Numbered from the stretch's first letter, positions 1-7,753 are shown. The stretch: DNA of 64,000 bases from Oxalobacteraceae bacterium OTU3CAMAD1 (GCA_024123915.1 CP099650.1:3844001-3908000); one strand, 5' to 3'. The notes: generated by a model not told the origin, from the sequence alone. Made by a program: numbers and translations.

Positions 1-393
1 AGCGCCGCGATGGCGCGCGCGGTGGACATGGCCGGCGCGCAAGCGGGCTTGGTGCGCTGGCTGTCGCCGGCGATGGTGTTGGACACCATGCTGCAGCAGG
101 CGGCGGGCACCGGCATCGAGCGGCATCGGGAATTCCTGCTGGCGGCACGGGCCCACACCGACCGGCTGCGCGCCTTTTTCTGGCCGAGGGCCTTGGCGGA
201 GGCCGCGCGGCCCACGCAAGCCTGTCCGGGATGCGCCGGGCGGATGAACTTCACTGCGCATCGGGAAATTCCCCGTTTCGAGCCGGCGCCGCCGCCAAAC
301 GGCATGATCGGCGGCGCCGCCGCGCTGTACATGTGGGGCATTGCGGCGCTGGCGGGCTTGCTGCTGTGGCGCGGCAAACGCCTCAATCTGTGA
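1..393 (+). CDS. ABC transporter permease, DUF3526 type (C-terminal end, partial)
   Basis: The frame is open from the first base of the window, so only the last 130 or so residues are visible. The text has the look of the DUF3526 half of ABC-2 type permeases: a segment beginning LSPAMVLDTMLQQAAGTG, then a long extracytoplasmic stretch ending in a PRFEPAPP-like motif, then one C-terminal membrane helix (about residues 103-121) and a short basic tail. Such permeases usually sit beside a second permease and an ATPase, which would lie upstream and outside the window. The transported substrate cannot be told. Family assignment rests on recall of the DUF3526 pattern. Confidence 0.6.
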   Translation, partial: SAAMARAVDMAGAQAGLVRWLSPAMVLDTMLQQAAGTGIERHREFLLAARAHTDRLRAFFWPRALAEAARPTQACPGCAGRMNFTAHREIPRFEPAPPPNGMIGGAAALYMWGIAALAGLLLWRGKRLNL

Positions 394-400
394 TCGGGCT

Positions 401-841
401 TCAGGTCGCGGGCGGATCGCCGCGCTTGCGCCGCTTCGGCGTCGTCCGGGGCGGTGCGGCGTTGGCGGCCGAGCATTCGGCGCAGACGCCGTACAGCGTC
501 AATTCGTGGCGTTCGATCGTAAACCCCTTGGGCGCCAGACTGTCCATGTGGCCCGGGCAGCCTTCGATATCGAACACGCGGTCGCATTGCACGCAGTGGA
601 AGTGGTGGTGATGGTGGTGCGCAACATGCATCATCTCGTAGCGCGGGTTATCGCCGGGCAGGCTTACGGTCTGGATCACCCCTTCGCCCAACAGCGCCTT
701 GAGATTGCGGTAAATGGTGGCGATGCCGACTTCGGCGACCGATGCGCGCACTCCGGCCAGGATCTCCTGGGGGCTGAGCGGACGGCCCGCCGCTTCGATG
801 ACCGCGCGGATCGCGGTCCGCTGGCGGGTGGTACGTTCCAT
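401..841 (-). CDS. Fur-family metalloregulator with histidine run
   Basis: A 146-residue Fur-superfamily protein. The N-terminal winged helix spans about residues 1-75, with an EVGIATIYRNLKAL recognition-helix region. The dimerisation/metal domain follows. A run of six histidines (residues 75-80, within 72-83) sits where Fur proteins carry the HHDH metal motif, and the structural zinc pairs are C83/C86 and C120/C123. The ATG at 841 was chosen because the family begins with a short arm before helix 1; a longer open frame upstream has no Fur-like sequence and runs into the riboswitch region. It is transcribed away from the glycine riboswitch gene. It could be a Fur, Zur or PerR type; the sequence alone does not decide which metal is sensed. 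Confidence 0.85.
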   Translation of the reverse strand: MERTTRQRTAIRAVIEAAGRPLSPQEILAGVRASVAEVGIATIYRNLKALLGEGVIQTVSLPGDNPRYEMMHVAHHHHHHFHCVQCDRVFDIEGCPGHMDSLAPKGFTIERHELTLYGVCAECSAANAAPPRTTPKRRKRGDPPAT

Positions 842-989
842 GGGGTGACTTTTGGGGTAAAGACCAATTATCCCATAAACCCCGCCACTGATTGCCGCGA
901 ACGAAATGCGCGGGGCGGGATACGGGGGTGGGTAGTAAAGCCGTAATTTTTCAGGTAAGCTAGGCGCGTTGTGGTCAAAAGCCACCGCC

Positions 990-1190
990 GTATCGGGAGA
1001 GACTGTTCCAGCATGAGCTGACGAACGGCGCCGAAGGAGCAACCGCCCCGGAAACTCTCAGGCAAAAGGACCGATACAGCACTTTAAACTCTGAAGAGCG
1101 GCAGGACTCGGACGTCGTCCCCCCGCACCGAAGGAGCAAGCGCTGCCGCCATCGCGGCCCGGCGTGAATCTCTCAGGTCCAGAACAGAGG
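990..1190 (+). promoter_or_regulatory. Tandem glycine riboswitch (two aptamers)
   Basis: Two consecutive copies of the glycine aptamer core are visible. Aptamer 1 begins with CGGGAGAGAC at about 994 and carries CGCCGAAGGAGCAA (1029-1042) and ACTCTCAGGCAAAAGGACCG (1054-1073). Aptamer 2 has its closing stem CTCTG (1089-1093) with CAGAG (1185-1189), and repeats the core as CACCGAAGGAGCAAG (1126-1140) and ATCTCTCAGGTCCAGAACAG. The linker between aptamers is short, as expected for cooperative tandem glycine sensors. It lies directly upstream of the DadA-type gene at 1247, so glycine would adjust its expression. Glycine riboswitches usually act as ON switches for glycine catabolism; that direction is inferred here. 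Confidence 0.93.
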
Positions 1191-1228
1191 GGGTGTCTTT
1201 GCGCATGTGCGCAGAGACCATCCCCTTT
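1189..1228 (+). promoter_or_regulatory. Hairpin after glycine aptamer 2 (candidate expression platform)
   Basis: The arm GTCTTTGCGCA (1195-1205) pairs with TGCGCAGAGAC (1208-1218). The stem can be extended outward by GGGG/CCCC (1189-1192 with 1222-1225), and it ends in TTT (1226-1228). It begins at the last base of the aptamer-2 closing stem, so formation of this hairpin and of P1 could compete. The T tract is short, so it may be a weak terminator or a structural element 19 bases before the start codon. This is a visual fold only. Confidence 0.45.
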
Positions 1229-1246
1229 GACGGTCTGGAATCCTTC

Positions 1247-2512
1247 ATGAAAACCATAGCAATCATTGGCGGCGGCATCACCGGCGTCACCACCGCCTAC
1301 GCCCTCGCCAAACGCGGCTTCGCCGTCACCTTGCTGGAACGCCACCGCTACGCGGCGATGGAAACCTCGTTCGCCAACGGCGGCCAGCTGTCCGCCTCCA
1401 ATGCGGAAGTGTGGAATCACCGTTCCACCATCGCCAAGGGACTGAAGTGGATGTTGCGAAACGACGCGCCGCTGCTGGTGAATCCCAAACCGAGCTGGCA
1501 CAAGCTGTCGTGGTTCGGCGAATTCATCGCCGCCATCCCGCACTACCGCGACAACACCGTCGCCACCGCGCAGCTGGCGCTGGCCGCGCGCGAGCACCTG
1601 TTCCAGTGGGCCAGGGATGAGGACATCGCCTTTGACCTCAAGCGCGAAGGCATCCTGCACATCTACCGCGACCGCGCGGGATTCGAGCACGCCGCCGGGG
1701 TGTCGAAGCTGCTGTTGCAGGGCGGCCTGTCGCGCCGCGCCGTCACCCCTGAGGAGATGCGCGCCATCGAGCCGACCCTGCGCGGCGACTATTACGGCGG
1801 CCACTACACCGTCAGCGACAGCACCGGCGACATCCACAAATTCACCACCGGGCTGGCGCGGGCGGCGCAACGGCTGGGCGCCGACCTGCGTTTCGGCCAG
1901 CACGTCACGGCCCTGCGGGCCGGCATGGACGGCGTTGACATCACCGTCGAGGAGGATGGCTTCAGCGCCACCAGCCGCTACGACGCGGTGGTCGTTTGCG
2001 CCGGCACCGCCAGCCGCGAGATGGCGGCCATGCTGGGCGACCGCGTCAACGTCTATCCGGTCAAGGGCTATTCGATCACGGTCCACCTGAACGACGCCGC
2101 CAGCCGGGAAGCCGCGCCGACCGTCAGCCTGCTCGACGACGAGACCAAGCTGGTGACCAGCCGGCTGGGCGACGACCGTTTCCGCGTCGCCGGCACGGCG
2201 GAGTTCAACGGGTTTAACCGCGATATCCGCGCCGACCGCATCGCGCCCCTGGTGAACTGGGTCCAGCAATGCTTCCCCGGTGTGAGCACGCGCAGCGTGA
2301 CGCCATGGGCCGGACTGCGCCCGATGATGCCCAACCTGATGCCGCGCGTTGGACGCGGCAAGGCGCCGACGGTGTTCTACAACACCGGCCACGGGCACCT
2401 GGGCTGGACGCTGTCGGCGGCGACGGCCGACATCATCGCCGACACCATCTACGCCGCATCGGCGCGTGAGGGCAGCCGGCTGGCGCCGGCGCGGGTCGCG
2501 CAAGTGGCCTGA
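1247..2512 (+). CDS. dadA: D-amino acid dehydrogenase / glycine oxidase-like flavoprotein (DadA family)
   Basis: A 421-residue FAD-dependent oxidoreductase of the DAAO/DadA superfamily. The N-terminal dinucleotide motif GGGITG lies at residues 8-13, followed by an LLERH strand. The N-terminal SFANGGQLS segment and the C-terminal GLRPMMPNLMPRVG and NTGHGHLGWTLS motifs are typical of the DadA small subunit. The enzyme oxidatively deaminates D-amino acids (or glycine/N-methylglycine in relatives) and passes electrons to the respiratory chain. The start at 1247 gives MKTIAIIGGG, the normal N terminus; an upstream start at 1193 would run through the riboswitch hairpin. Its placement behind a glycine riboswitch suggests that glycine, or a pathway balanced against glycine, is the physiological cue. 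The exact substrate is uncertain. Confidence 0.88.
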   Translation: MKTIAIIGGGITGVTTAYALAKRGFAVTLLERHRYAAMETSFANGGQLSASNAEVWNHRSTIAKGLKWMLRNDAPLLVNPKPSWHKLSWFGEFIAAIPHYRDNTVATAQLALAAREHLFQWARDEDIAFDLKREGILHIYRDRAGFEHAAGVSKLLLQGGLSRRAVTPEEMRAIEPTLRGDYYGGHYTVSDSTGDIHKFTTGLARAAQRLGADLRFGQHVTALRAGMDGVDITVEEDGFSATSRYDAVVVCAGTASREMAAMLGDRVNVYPVKGYSITVHLNDAASREAAPTVSLLDDETKLVTSRLGDDRFRVAGTAEFNGFNRDIRADRIAPLVNWVQQCFPGVSTRSVTPWAGLRPMMPNLMPRVGRGKAPTVFYNTGHGHLGWTLSAATADIIADTIYAASAREGSRLAPARVAQVA

Positions 2513-2518
2513 CGGGAT

Positions 2519-2947
2519 TTACATCCGCTCGCCGGGCAGCAGGCTGGCTTGGCGGACCCACTCGGCGAATTGCGCTTCGTCGAGCGGGTCGTCCTCGCGG
2601 ATGTCGAGGTGGCGCACACCGGCGGTTTTGGACGTCCCCGGCGGGAGCGGATCGAGAAAACCGCCGTTGAAGAAGGTGACTTTCACATACTTGGTAAAAC
2701 AATGAAAACCCAGGAACCAGCCTTGGTCGGCGATCCCGTATAGCGGCGTGTTCCATTTGACCGCCTTGTTCACGCCGGGAACGGTGTGGACGATGATCTC
2801 GTCCAGACGTCGTCCAAGATCGCTTTTCCAGCCCGGCATCGCTGCGATGTAGGCTTGGACGGGAGCGTCGCCGTAAGCTTTGGGGATTTGCGGATTGCCG
2901 CCCGATAGCAGGGCCGGCTCGGGTTTGGTGTCTGGTTTTGTCGCCAT
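2519..2947 (-). CDS. DUF1801 domain protein
   Basis: A 142-residue small cytoplasmic protein of the DUF1801 (YdhG/YdeI-like) family. It contains the family's central pattern: a VQAYIAAMPGWKSDLGRRLDEII helix region, AVKWNTPLYG, and a C-terminal FLGFHCFTKYVKVTFFNG strand pair. No catalytic residues or established reaction are known to me for this family. It is a single gene convergent with dadA (6 bp between stops), with a GGAG about 10 bases before the ATG. Function is unassigned. Confidence 0.75.
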   Translation of the reverse strand: MATKPDTKPEPALLSGGNPQIPKAYGDAPVQAYIAAMPGWKSDLGRRLDEIIVHTVPGVNKAVKWNTPLYGIADQGWFLGFHCFTKYVKVTFFNGGFLDPLPPGTSKTAGVRHLDIREDDPLDEAQFAEWVRQASLLPGERM

Positions 2948-3004
2948 GGCGTGCGCTCCACGGATAGATGTGTGAACAGTCTAGGATACGTGATTCTAAG
3001 CCGG

Positions 3005-3787
3005 TCACACCCACAGCATCAACGTATTGGCCGTGGCCTGCAACGCCGGCACGCAGCGCGAACTCGCTTCCGCCCGCGATGAACTGGCCGTCATCATCGA
3101 GACGCTCAGTGCTCCGATCAGATTTCCGCGCCTGCTCTTGACCGGCACCGAGATGCCGCGAAAGCCTATCTCATACTGGTTCTCGGTGACGGCGAAGCCG
3201 CTCTCGCGGATCGCCACCAGCTCGTCGAACAGCTGCTGCTTGTCCGTCACCGTCAGGTGCGTGTAGGCGACCGGCTCCACCCGCGCCAGATAGGCGTGCA
3301 GCGCTTCATCCGGGAGTGCCGACAACAGCACCCGGCCCGCCGTCGATGCGTAGGCGGGCAGGCGGGTACCCGGCTCGAAGCCTGTGGTGAGCTGGCGCGG
3401 CGCGTTCACGCGGCTCACATACACCACGTCGTCGCCCTCGAGCACCGAGTAGTTGGTCGACTCCTGCAGCTCCGACGTCAGCTTCTGCAGGTACGGCACG
3501 ATGGCGCGCGGCAGCCGCGCCGAGTCGAGGTAGGAGCGGCCCAGGGTCAGAACCTTGGGCGTGAGCCAGAAGGTCTTGCCGTCGGTGGCGGCCATCCCGG
3601 TATGGACCAGCGTCAGCAGATAGCGCCGCGCCGCGCTGCGGCTGATCGCCACCTTCTCGGCCAACTCGGTGGCGGTCAGGCGCGCGGTGTCGTCGTTGAA
3701 CGCGGTGATGACGTTGAGGCCCGTGATCAATCCATCGATCAGGTCGCGCTCGGCGACCTGCACATCCAGCAGCTGCGGCTTTTTCAT
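3005..3787 (-). CDS. IclR-family transcriptional regulator (PcaR/PobR-like)
   Basis: A 260-residue IclR-type regulator. The N-terminal winged helix-turn-helix lies at about residues 38-62 (TATELAEKVAISRSAARRYL), and an effector-binding IclR domain runs from about 85 to 255. The ERDLIDGLITGLNVITAF opening and the TTGFEPGTRLPAYASTAGRVLLS stretch are characteristic of the PcaR/PobR/CatR subgroup that controls aromatic-acid catabolism. It is divergent from the VOC-aroE operon, with a perfect inverted repeat immediately upstream of its own start, so it probably regulates both itself and that operon. The likely effector is shikimate, quinate, dehydroshikimate or protocatechuate, by context. Confidence 0.85.
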   Translation of the reverse strand: MKKPQLLDVQVAERDLIDGLITGLNVITAFNDDTARLTATELAEKVAISRSAARRYLLTLVHTGMAATDGKTFWLTPKVLTLGRSYLDSARLPRAIVPYLQKLTSELQESTNYSVLEGDDVVYVSRVNAPRQLTTGFEPGTRLPAYASTAGRVLLSALPDEALHAYLARVEPVAYTHLTVTDKQQLFDELVAIRESGFAVTENQYEIGFRGISVPVKSRRGNLIGALSVSMMTASSSRAEASSRCVPALQATANTLMLWV

Positions 3788-3793
3788 GTTTTG

Positions 3794-3826
3794 TGCGCTA
3801 ATCGCGCAAGTGGGGCGATTAGCGCA
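3794..3826. promoter_or_regulatory. Perfect 12-bp inverted repeat, candidate IclR operator
   Basis: TGCGCTAATCGC (3794-3805) and GCGATTAGCGCA (3815-3826) are exact reverse complements separated by nine bases. Centre-to-centre spacing is 21 bp, two helical turns, so two half-sites would face the same side of the helix. The element lies in the 126-bp divergent gap between the IclR gene start (3787) and the VOC gene start (3914), adjacent to the IclR start codon. It is the obvious binding site for the adjacent regulator, though binding is inferred. Confidence 0.6.
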
Positions 3827-3913
3827 GTATAGCCGGTTTTCACGGGTTTTTTTGCGGCGTGGTGCTTCCTATACTGGCCTGACTTTAAGCACAAAAACGC
3901 GGGAGACCCTCAC

Positions 3914-4798
3914 ATGATCATCCAGGAACAGCTACCGGAACCGAATAATCCGCTCGGTATCGCCGGCATCGAATTCGTCGAATACGCCACCTCGCAGCCG
4001 CTGGCACTGGGCGCGCTGCTCGAGCAGATGGGCTTCAGCGCGACGGCCCGCCATCGCTCGCGCGAAGTGACCTTGTACCGCCAGGGCGGCATGAACGTGA
4101 TCGTCAACGCCGATCCGCGCGCGCTGCCGCAGGGAGAGGAGGGGCCGCAAGCGACCGTGATCAGCGCCATCGCGCTGCGCGTGCGCGACGCCGACGCGGC
4201 CTACCGCCACGCCATCGACATGGGCGCGTGGGCCATCCAGACCCGCGCCGGGGCGATGGAGCTGAACATCCCGGGCGTGCACGGCGCCGGCGATTCCATC
4301 CTCTATTTTGTCGACCGCTACGCGGACTTCTCGATCTACGACGTCGATTTCAAGGCCATCCCCAATGTGCCGGCACGGCCGGAGGCTGTCGCGGGTCTGC
4401 ACTTTTTCGGCGTGGTGCAAGCCATCGGCGAGGGCCGCAGCGCCGAGTGGGTCGACTTTTACCAGCAGTTGATGGATTTCCGCCCGCTGCCGGAGGGACG
4501 CTACTTCGGCGTGGTGCCCAAGGGCGTGCTGCTGGAAAGTCCTTGCCACAGCTTCTATCTGCAACTGGTGGAGCCGCCGGAGGGCGCCGGCGGCCTGCAA
4601 TGGGAGGAACAGTTGATCCGCGTTGGCCTCGGTGTGCCGGACGTGATCGGCGCGGTGCGCGAGTTGCAGCGGCGCGGGATCGTCTTCATCGACCGCGCGC
4701 CGCAGGCGCCGACGGAACGTGGCGCTCTCACCCAGTTGTATCGCGGCGGCGTGAGTTTCGAACTGGTCGCCGGCGGCCAGGGAGGCGGTCATGCTTGA
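3914..4798 (+). CDS. VOC-fold protein resembling the C-terminal half of QuiC1 / HPPD
   Basis: A 294-residue two-module vicinal-oxygen-chelate protein related to 4-hydroxyphenylpyruvate dioxygenase and to the C-terminal domain of bacterial 3-dehydroshikimate dehydratase QuiC1. The C-terminal module has H163 (GLHFFGVV) and E283 (VSFELV) where the family binds iron. Where HPPD has its second histidine (QHIA-type strand), this protein reads LIRVGLGV with R236 instead, so the canonical 2-His-1-Glu site looks incomplete. It is first in the operon with GGGAGA before the ATG and overlaps aroE by 8 bp. With the TIM-barrel gene downstream it probably reconstitutes a split QuiC1-type pair. A tyrosine-degrading HPPD role is unlikely. 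Confidence 0.65.
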   Translation: MIIQEQLPEPNNPLGIAGIEFVEYATSQPLALGALLEQMGFSATARHRSREVTLYRQGGMNVIVNADPRALPQGEEGPQATVISAIALRVRDADAAYRHAIDMGAWAIQTRAGAMELNIPGVHGAGDSILYFVDRYADFSIYDVDFKAIPNVPARPEAVAGLHFFGVVQAIGEGRSAEWVDFYQQLMDFRPLPEGRYFGVVPKGVLLESPCHSFYLQLVEPPEGAGGLQWEEQLIRVGLGVPDVIGAVRELQRRGIVFIDRAPQAPTERGALTQLYRGGVSFELVAGGQGGGHA

Positions 4799-5636
4799 AA
4801 TTACCGGCACCACGCGTATTTTCCCGGTCATCGGCTGGCCGGTGGAACAAGTCAAGGCGCCGACGCTGTTCAACGCCTACTTCCAGCGCCATGGCATCGA
4901 CGCCAGGGTGGTCCCGCTCAAGGTGGCCCCGCACGGCTATGTGGCCGCCGTGCGCCTGTTGATGGGGATCGAGAACGTGGGCGGCATCTTCGTCTCGATT
5001 CCTCACAAGCCGATGAGTGTGGAGGCGGTCGACGTGCCCAGTAGCCGCGCGCTGCTGGCCGGCTCCTGCAACGCCATCTACAGGGACGCGGACGGCCGCA
5101 TCATGGGTGATCTGATCGACGGCGAGGGATTTGTGCGCGCCTTGGACCGCACCCTGGCCGGCGCGCCTTTCAACTGGAGCGGGGCGCGGGCGCTGGTGGT
5201 CGGCAGCGGCGGCGTCGGTTGCGCTGTGGCCGAAGCACTGGCGGTGCGCGGCATCGCCAAGGTGGCGATCTGCGACAACCGGCTCGAACTTGCATCCGCC
5301 CTGCGCGGTCGGCTTCAGGCGGCGTTCCCCGTCTGCCACGTGGCGGAGGGCCAGCCGGTGGCCGAGGGCTACGATCTGGTGGTCAACTGCACGCCGCTCG
5401 GCATGCACGCCGATGACGCGATGCCCATCGACCTGCGCGGCGTGTCCAGCGAGTGCATCGTCGCCGATTGCGGTATGAAGATCGAAATGACCAAGCTGCT
5501 GGCCGAGGCCCAACGGCTCGGCTGCCGCATCCAGAAAGGCAAGGAGATGCTGATCGAGCAGGCGCCCCTGTACCTGGCGCTGTTTGGTTGGCCGGGCGTG
5601 TCATCCGATGAATTCCGTGAATTGGGGGCGCTATGA
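4791..5636 (+). CDS. aroE: Shikimate/quinate dehydrogenase family protein
   Basis: A 281-residue AroE-family dehydrogenase that interconverts shikimate and 3-dehydroshikimate (or quinate and dehydroquinate) with NAD(P). Visible features are the catalytic lysine K73 in SIPHKP, the paired aspartate D110 in GDLIDGEGF, the Rossmann loop GSGGVG (138-143), and a C-terminal GKEMLIEQAPLYLALFG region. It lies between the VOC and TIM-barrel genes, overlapping both, in an operon with a ShiA-like transporter. It is therefore more likely a catabolic shikimate dehydrogenase than the biosynthetic AroE. The NADP-binding NRT-type motif is replaced by CDNRLE; the acidic Asp before Asn may favour NAD, but this is inference. 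Confidence 0.8.
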   Translation: MLEITGTTRIFPVIGWPVEQVKAPTLFNAYFQRHGIDARVVPLKVAPHGYVAAVRLLMGIENVGGIFVSIPHKPMSVEAVDVPSSRALLAGSCNAIYRDADGRIMGDLIDGEGFVRALDRTLAGAPFNWSGARALVVGSGGVGCAVAEALAVRGIAKVAICDNRLELASALRGRLQAAFPVCHVAEGQPVAEGYDLVVNCTPLGMHADDAMPIDLRGVSSECIVADCGMKIEMTKLLAEAQRLGCRIQKGKEMLIEQAPLYLALFGWPGVSSDEFRELGAL

Positions 5637-6520
5637 ACCTGGCTAACTTCGGCATGGACAGCATCACCCTGGCCGGGCCGCTGGAATCCAAGCTGCGCGC
5701 CTCGAAGGCGGCTGGTTTCTCGCAACTGATGCTGTGGGCGAAGGACCTGGCCAACCATCCGGGCGGCATCGGGGAAGCGGTGCGGGTGGTGCGCGCCAGC
5801 GGCGTGCGCGTCACCGGCATCCAGGTCATGCGCGATTACGAAGGCTTGGAGGGTGCGCTGCACGACTACAAGCTCGATATCGCCAAGCAGATGCTGCTGG
5901 TCTGCAAAGCGGTCGGCGCGCCGTTGCTGATGGTGTGCTCGAGTACCTCCAGCCATGCCGTTGGCGATATGGACAAGATCGTGCGCGACCTGGCCAAGCT
6001 GGCCACGCTGGCGGTGCCGCTCGGCGTGAAGGTGGGCTACGAGGCGCTGTCGTGGGGCCGCCATGTGAACCAGTACCAGCAGTCGTGGGAGGCGGTGGAA
6101 CGGGCGGGGCATGCCAATCTGGGCGTGGTGCTGGATTCCTTCCACATGCTGGCCAACGGCGCCGATCTGACGGAACTGGACGATATCCCGGCACACAAGA
6201 TCGCGCTGGTGCAGCTGTCCGACTACATGTGGCGCGATCTGCGCAGCGCGGAGGAACGACTGGAGACCGCGCGCCATCTGCGCGTGTTCCCCGGCGAAGG
6301 CAGTCACGCGAAGGAGCTGTCCGTGATGCTGCGCCAGCTGAATCGCAACGGCTACCGGGGCGACTTCAGTTTCGAGGTGTTCAACGACGATTACCTGCAG
6401 TTCTCGCCGGAGGTGGTGGCGCAGCGGGCCTACCGCTCGGCCAAGTGGGTGACCGACCAGGTGCTGCGGCGCAGCCTGACCGTCCTGCAGGCCACCGCAG
6501 GCCACGCGGCGATGGCATAA
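5633..6520 (+). CDS. TIM-barrel protein, 3-dehydroshikimate dehydratase-like
   Basis: A 295-residue sugar phosphate isomerase/epimerase-fold protein like the N-terminal domain of QuiC1-type 3-dehydroshikimate dehydratases, which dehydrate 3-dehydroshikimate to protocatechuate. Candidate metal ligands follow the usual order: E137 (GYEALSWG), D168 with H171 (VLDSFH), Q194 (VQLSDY) and E248 (FSFEVFND). It starts on an ATGA overlap with aroE. The protein ends where the barrel ends, so the VOC domain that follows in fused enzymes is missing here and is probably supplied by the gene at 3914. Related isomerases could act on other hydroxy acids; the neighbours support dehydroshikimate. Confidence 0.72.
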   Translation: MNLANFGMDSITLAGPLESKLRASKAAGFSQLMLWAKDLANHPGGIGEAVRVVRASGVRVTGIQVMRDYEGLEGALHDYKLDIAKQMLLVCKAVGAPLLMVCSSTSSHAVGDMDKIVRDLAKLATLAVPLGVKVGYEALSWGRHVNQYQQSWEAVERAGHANLGVVLDSFHMLANGADLTELDDIPAHKIALVQLSDYMWRDLRSAEERLETARHLRVFPGEGSHAKELSVMLRQLNRNGYRGDFSFEVFNDDYLQFSPEVVAQRAYRSAKWVTDQVLRRSLTVLQATAGHAAMA

Positions 6521-6590
6521 AGGCCGCGACCAAGAAAACCCCGAGGTGCGGCACCTATAAGCGCACCCATAACAACAAAACGAGACAATC

Positions 6591-7718
6591 ATGAGACAAA
6601 CTTTGACAGCGGGCGGCCTGCTGGCGCTGGCGGCCGCCTGCGCCCAAGCCCAGGCACAATCCAGCACCACCATCTATGGCACCTTCGACGAATATATAGG
6701 TGTCATCCGCAGTAGCAGCGGCGCCCAGGTCACGGGCCTGAACGACGGCGCCATCCTGCGCAGCCGCCTCGGATTCAAGGGCGTCGAGGATATCGGCGGC
6801 GGCTACCGCATCACGTTCACGCTGGAGCAGGGTATCGGCGCCGATACCGGCGCCGCCGCCGACGCCAACCGCCTGTTCGACCGGCAGGCGTGGCTGGGCG
6901 TCGTGACGCCGGTGGGCGAGTTCCGCGCCGGGCGACAGAATACCCAGGTGTTCTATATCGGCGGCGCCATCGACTACACCGAGCGCACCACTTTCGGCTC
7001 CATGTTCAATACCTTCGGCGTGCCATCGCGCTACGACAACGATCTGTCCTACAAGTCGCCGCGCATCGCCGGTTTGCAGCTCGATGTGCACTACGCGCTG
7101 CCGGAGAATACCGCCGCCACGAACAACAGGGGCGTGTGGCAGCTGGCGCTGGACTACCAGAACGGCCCATGGCGTGCCGGTTACGCTGGCGTGCTGGCGA
7201 CGCCCAACCGCGCCACCGCGACGGTGCGGGAGCGTATCGAGTACCACAACCTCTATGTCAATTACCAGTACGGCGCCGGGAAGATCTATCTGGCGGCGGG
7301 ACGCAGCAACAACTCCACTTCGAACGCCAACGGCGCCAACACCGGCGCGATATTAAGCCTGGTCGGCAGTCCGAACAACTTCTTAGCCGGGACCGACGCC
7401 AACGCGCGGCGCTACTACAACCTGTGGGAGCTCTCGGCCGACTACCGGGTTGGCCCGGCGTTCCGCATCGGCGCCATGCTGGGCGGCGCGCACGACACCA
7501 GCGGTGGCGGGGCCAGTGTGCGGTCGGCGAATGTGGGCGCCTATTACGACCTGTCGAAGCGCACGCAGTTGTATGGCTTCGCCAGCGTGATGAAGAACGA
7601 CGACGCGGCGGGGTTCCGCTTTAGCAGCTCGGCCGCGCCGTCGGCCAACCTGGCGGGGGACGACATCAACGGCCGGCGCCTGACCGGGCTTCAGTTGGGC
7701 ATCCTGCACCGGTTCTAA
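6591..7718 (+). CDS. Gram-negative trimeric porin
   Basis: A 375-residue porin of the Neisseria/Burkholderia type. It has a signal peptide of about 22 residues (RQTLTAGGLLALAAACAQA), a first strand SSTTIYGTFDEYIGV, the internal SRLGFKGVEDIGGGYRITFTLEQG segment, a WLGVVTPVGEFRAGRQ strand pair and a C-terminal aromatic residue (GILHRF) needed for outer-membrane insertion. It follows the TIM-barrel gene after 70 bp and precedes the MHS transporter by 35 bp, so it probably admits the organic-acid substrate of this operon across the outer membrane. Confidence 0.9.
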   Translation: MRQTLTAGGLLALAAACAQAQAQSSTTIYGTFDEYIGVIRSSSGAQVTGLNDGAILRSRLGFKGVEDIGGGYRITFTLEQGIGADTGAAADANRLFDRQAWLGVVTPVGEFRAGRQNTQVFYIGGAIDYTERTTFGSMFNTFGVPSRYDNDLSYKSPRIAGLQLDVHYALPENTAATNNRGVWQLALDYQNGPWRAGYAGVLATPNRATATVRERIEYHNLYVNYQYGAGKIYLAAGRSNNSTSNANGANTGAILSLVGSPNNFLAGTDANARRYYNLWELSADYRVGPAFRIGAMLGGAHDTSGGGASVRSANVGAYYDLSKRTQLYGFASVMKNDDAAGFRFSSSAAPSANLAGDDINGRRLTGLQLGILHRF

Positions 7719-7753
7719 CGCACTCGGACTACACTTATAATCTGGAGGAAGAC

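Noticed and set aside
1058..2503. A 481-residue open frame on the minus strand opposite dadA, and many similar long frames opposite other genes.
   Set aside because: These are GC-rich shadow frames: they are antisense to clear homologues, rich in Arg/Gly/Ala/His, and show no domain text or ribosome sites.
3914..4798. Tyrosine catabolic 4-hydroxyphenylpyruvate dioxygenase.
   Set aside because: The protein is short, lacks the second iron His by my alignment, and its neighbours are shikimate-type, not homogentisate genes.
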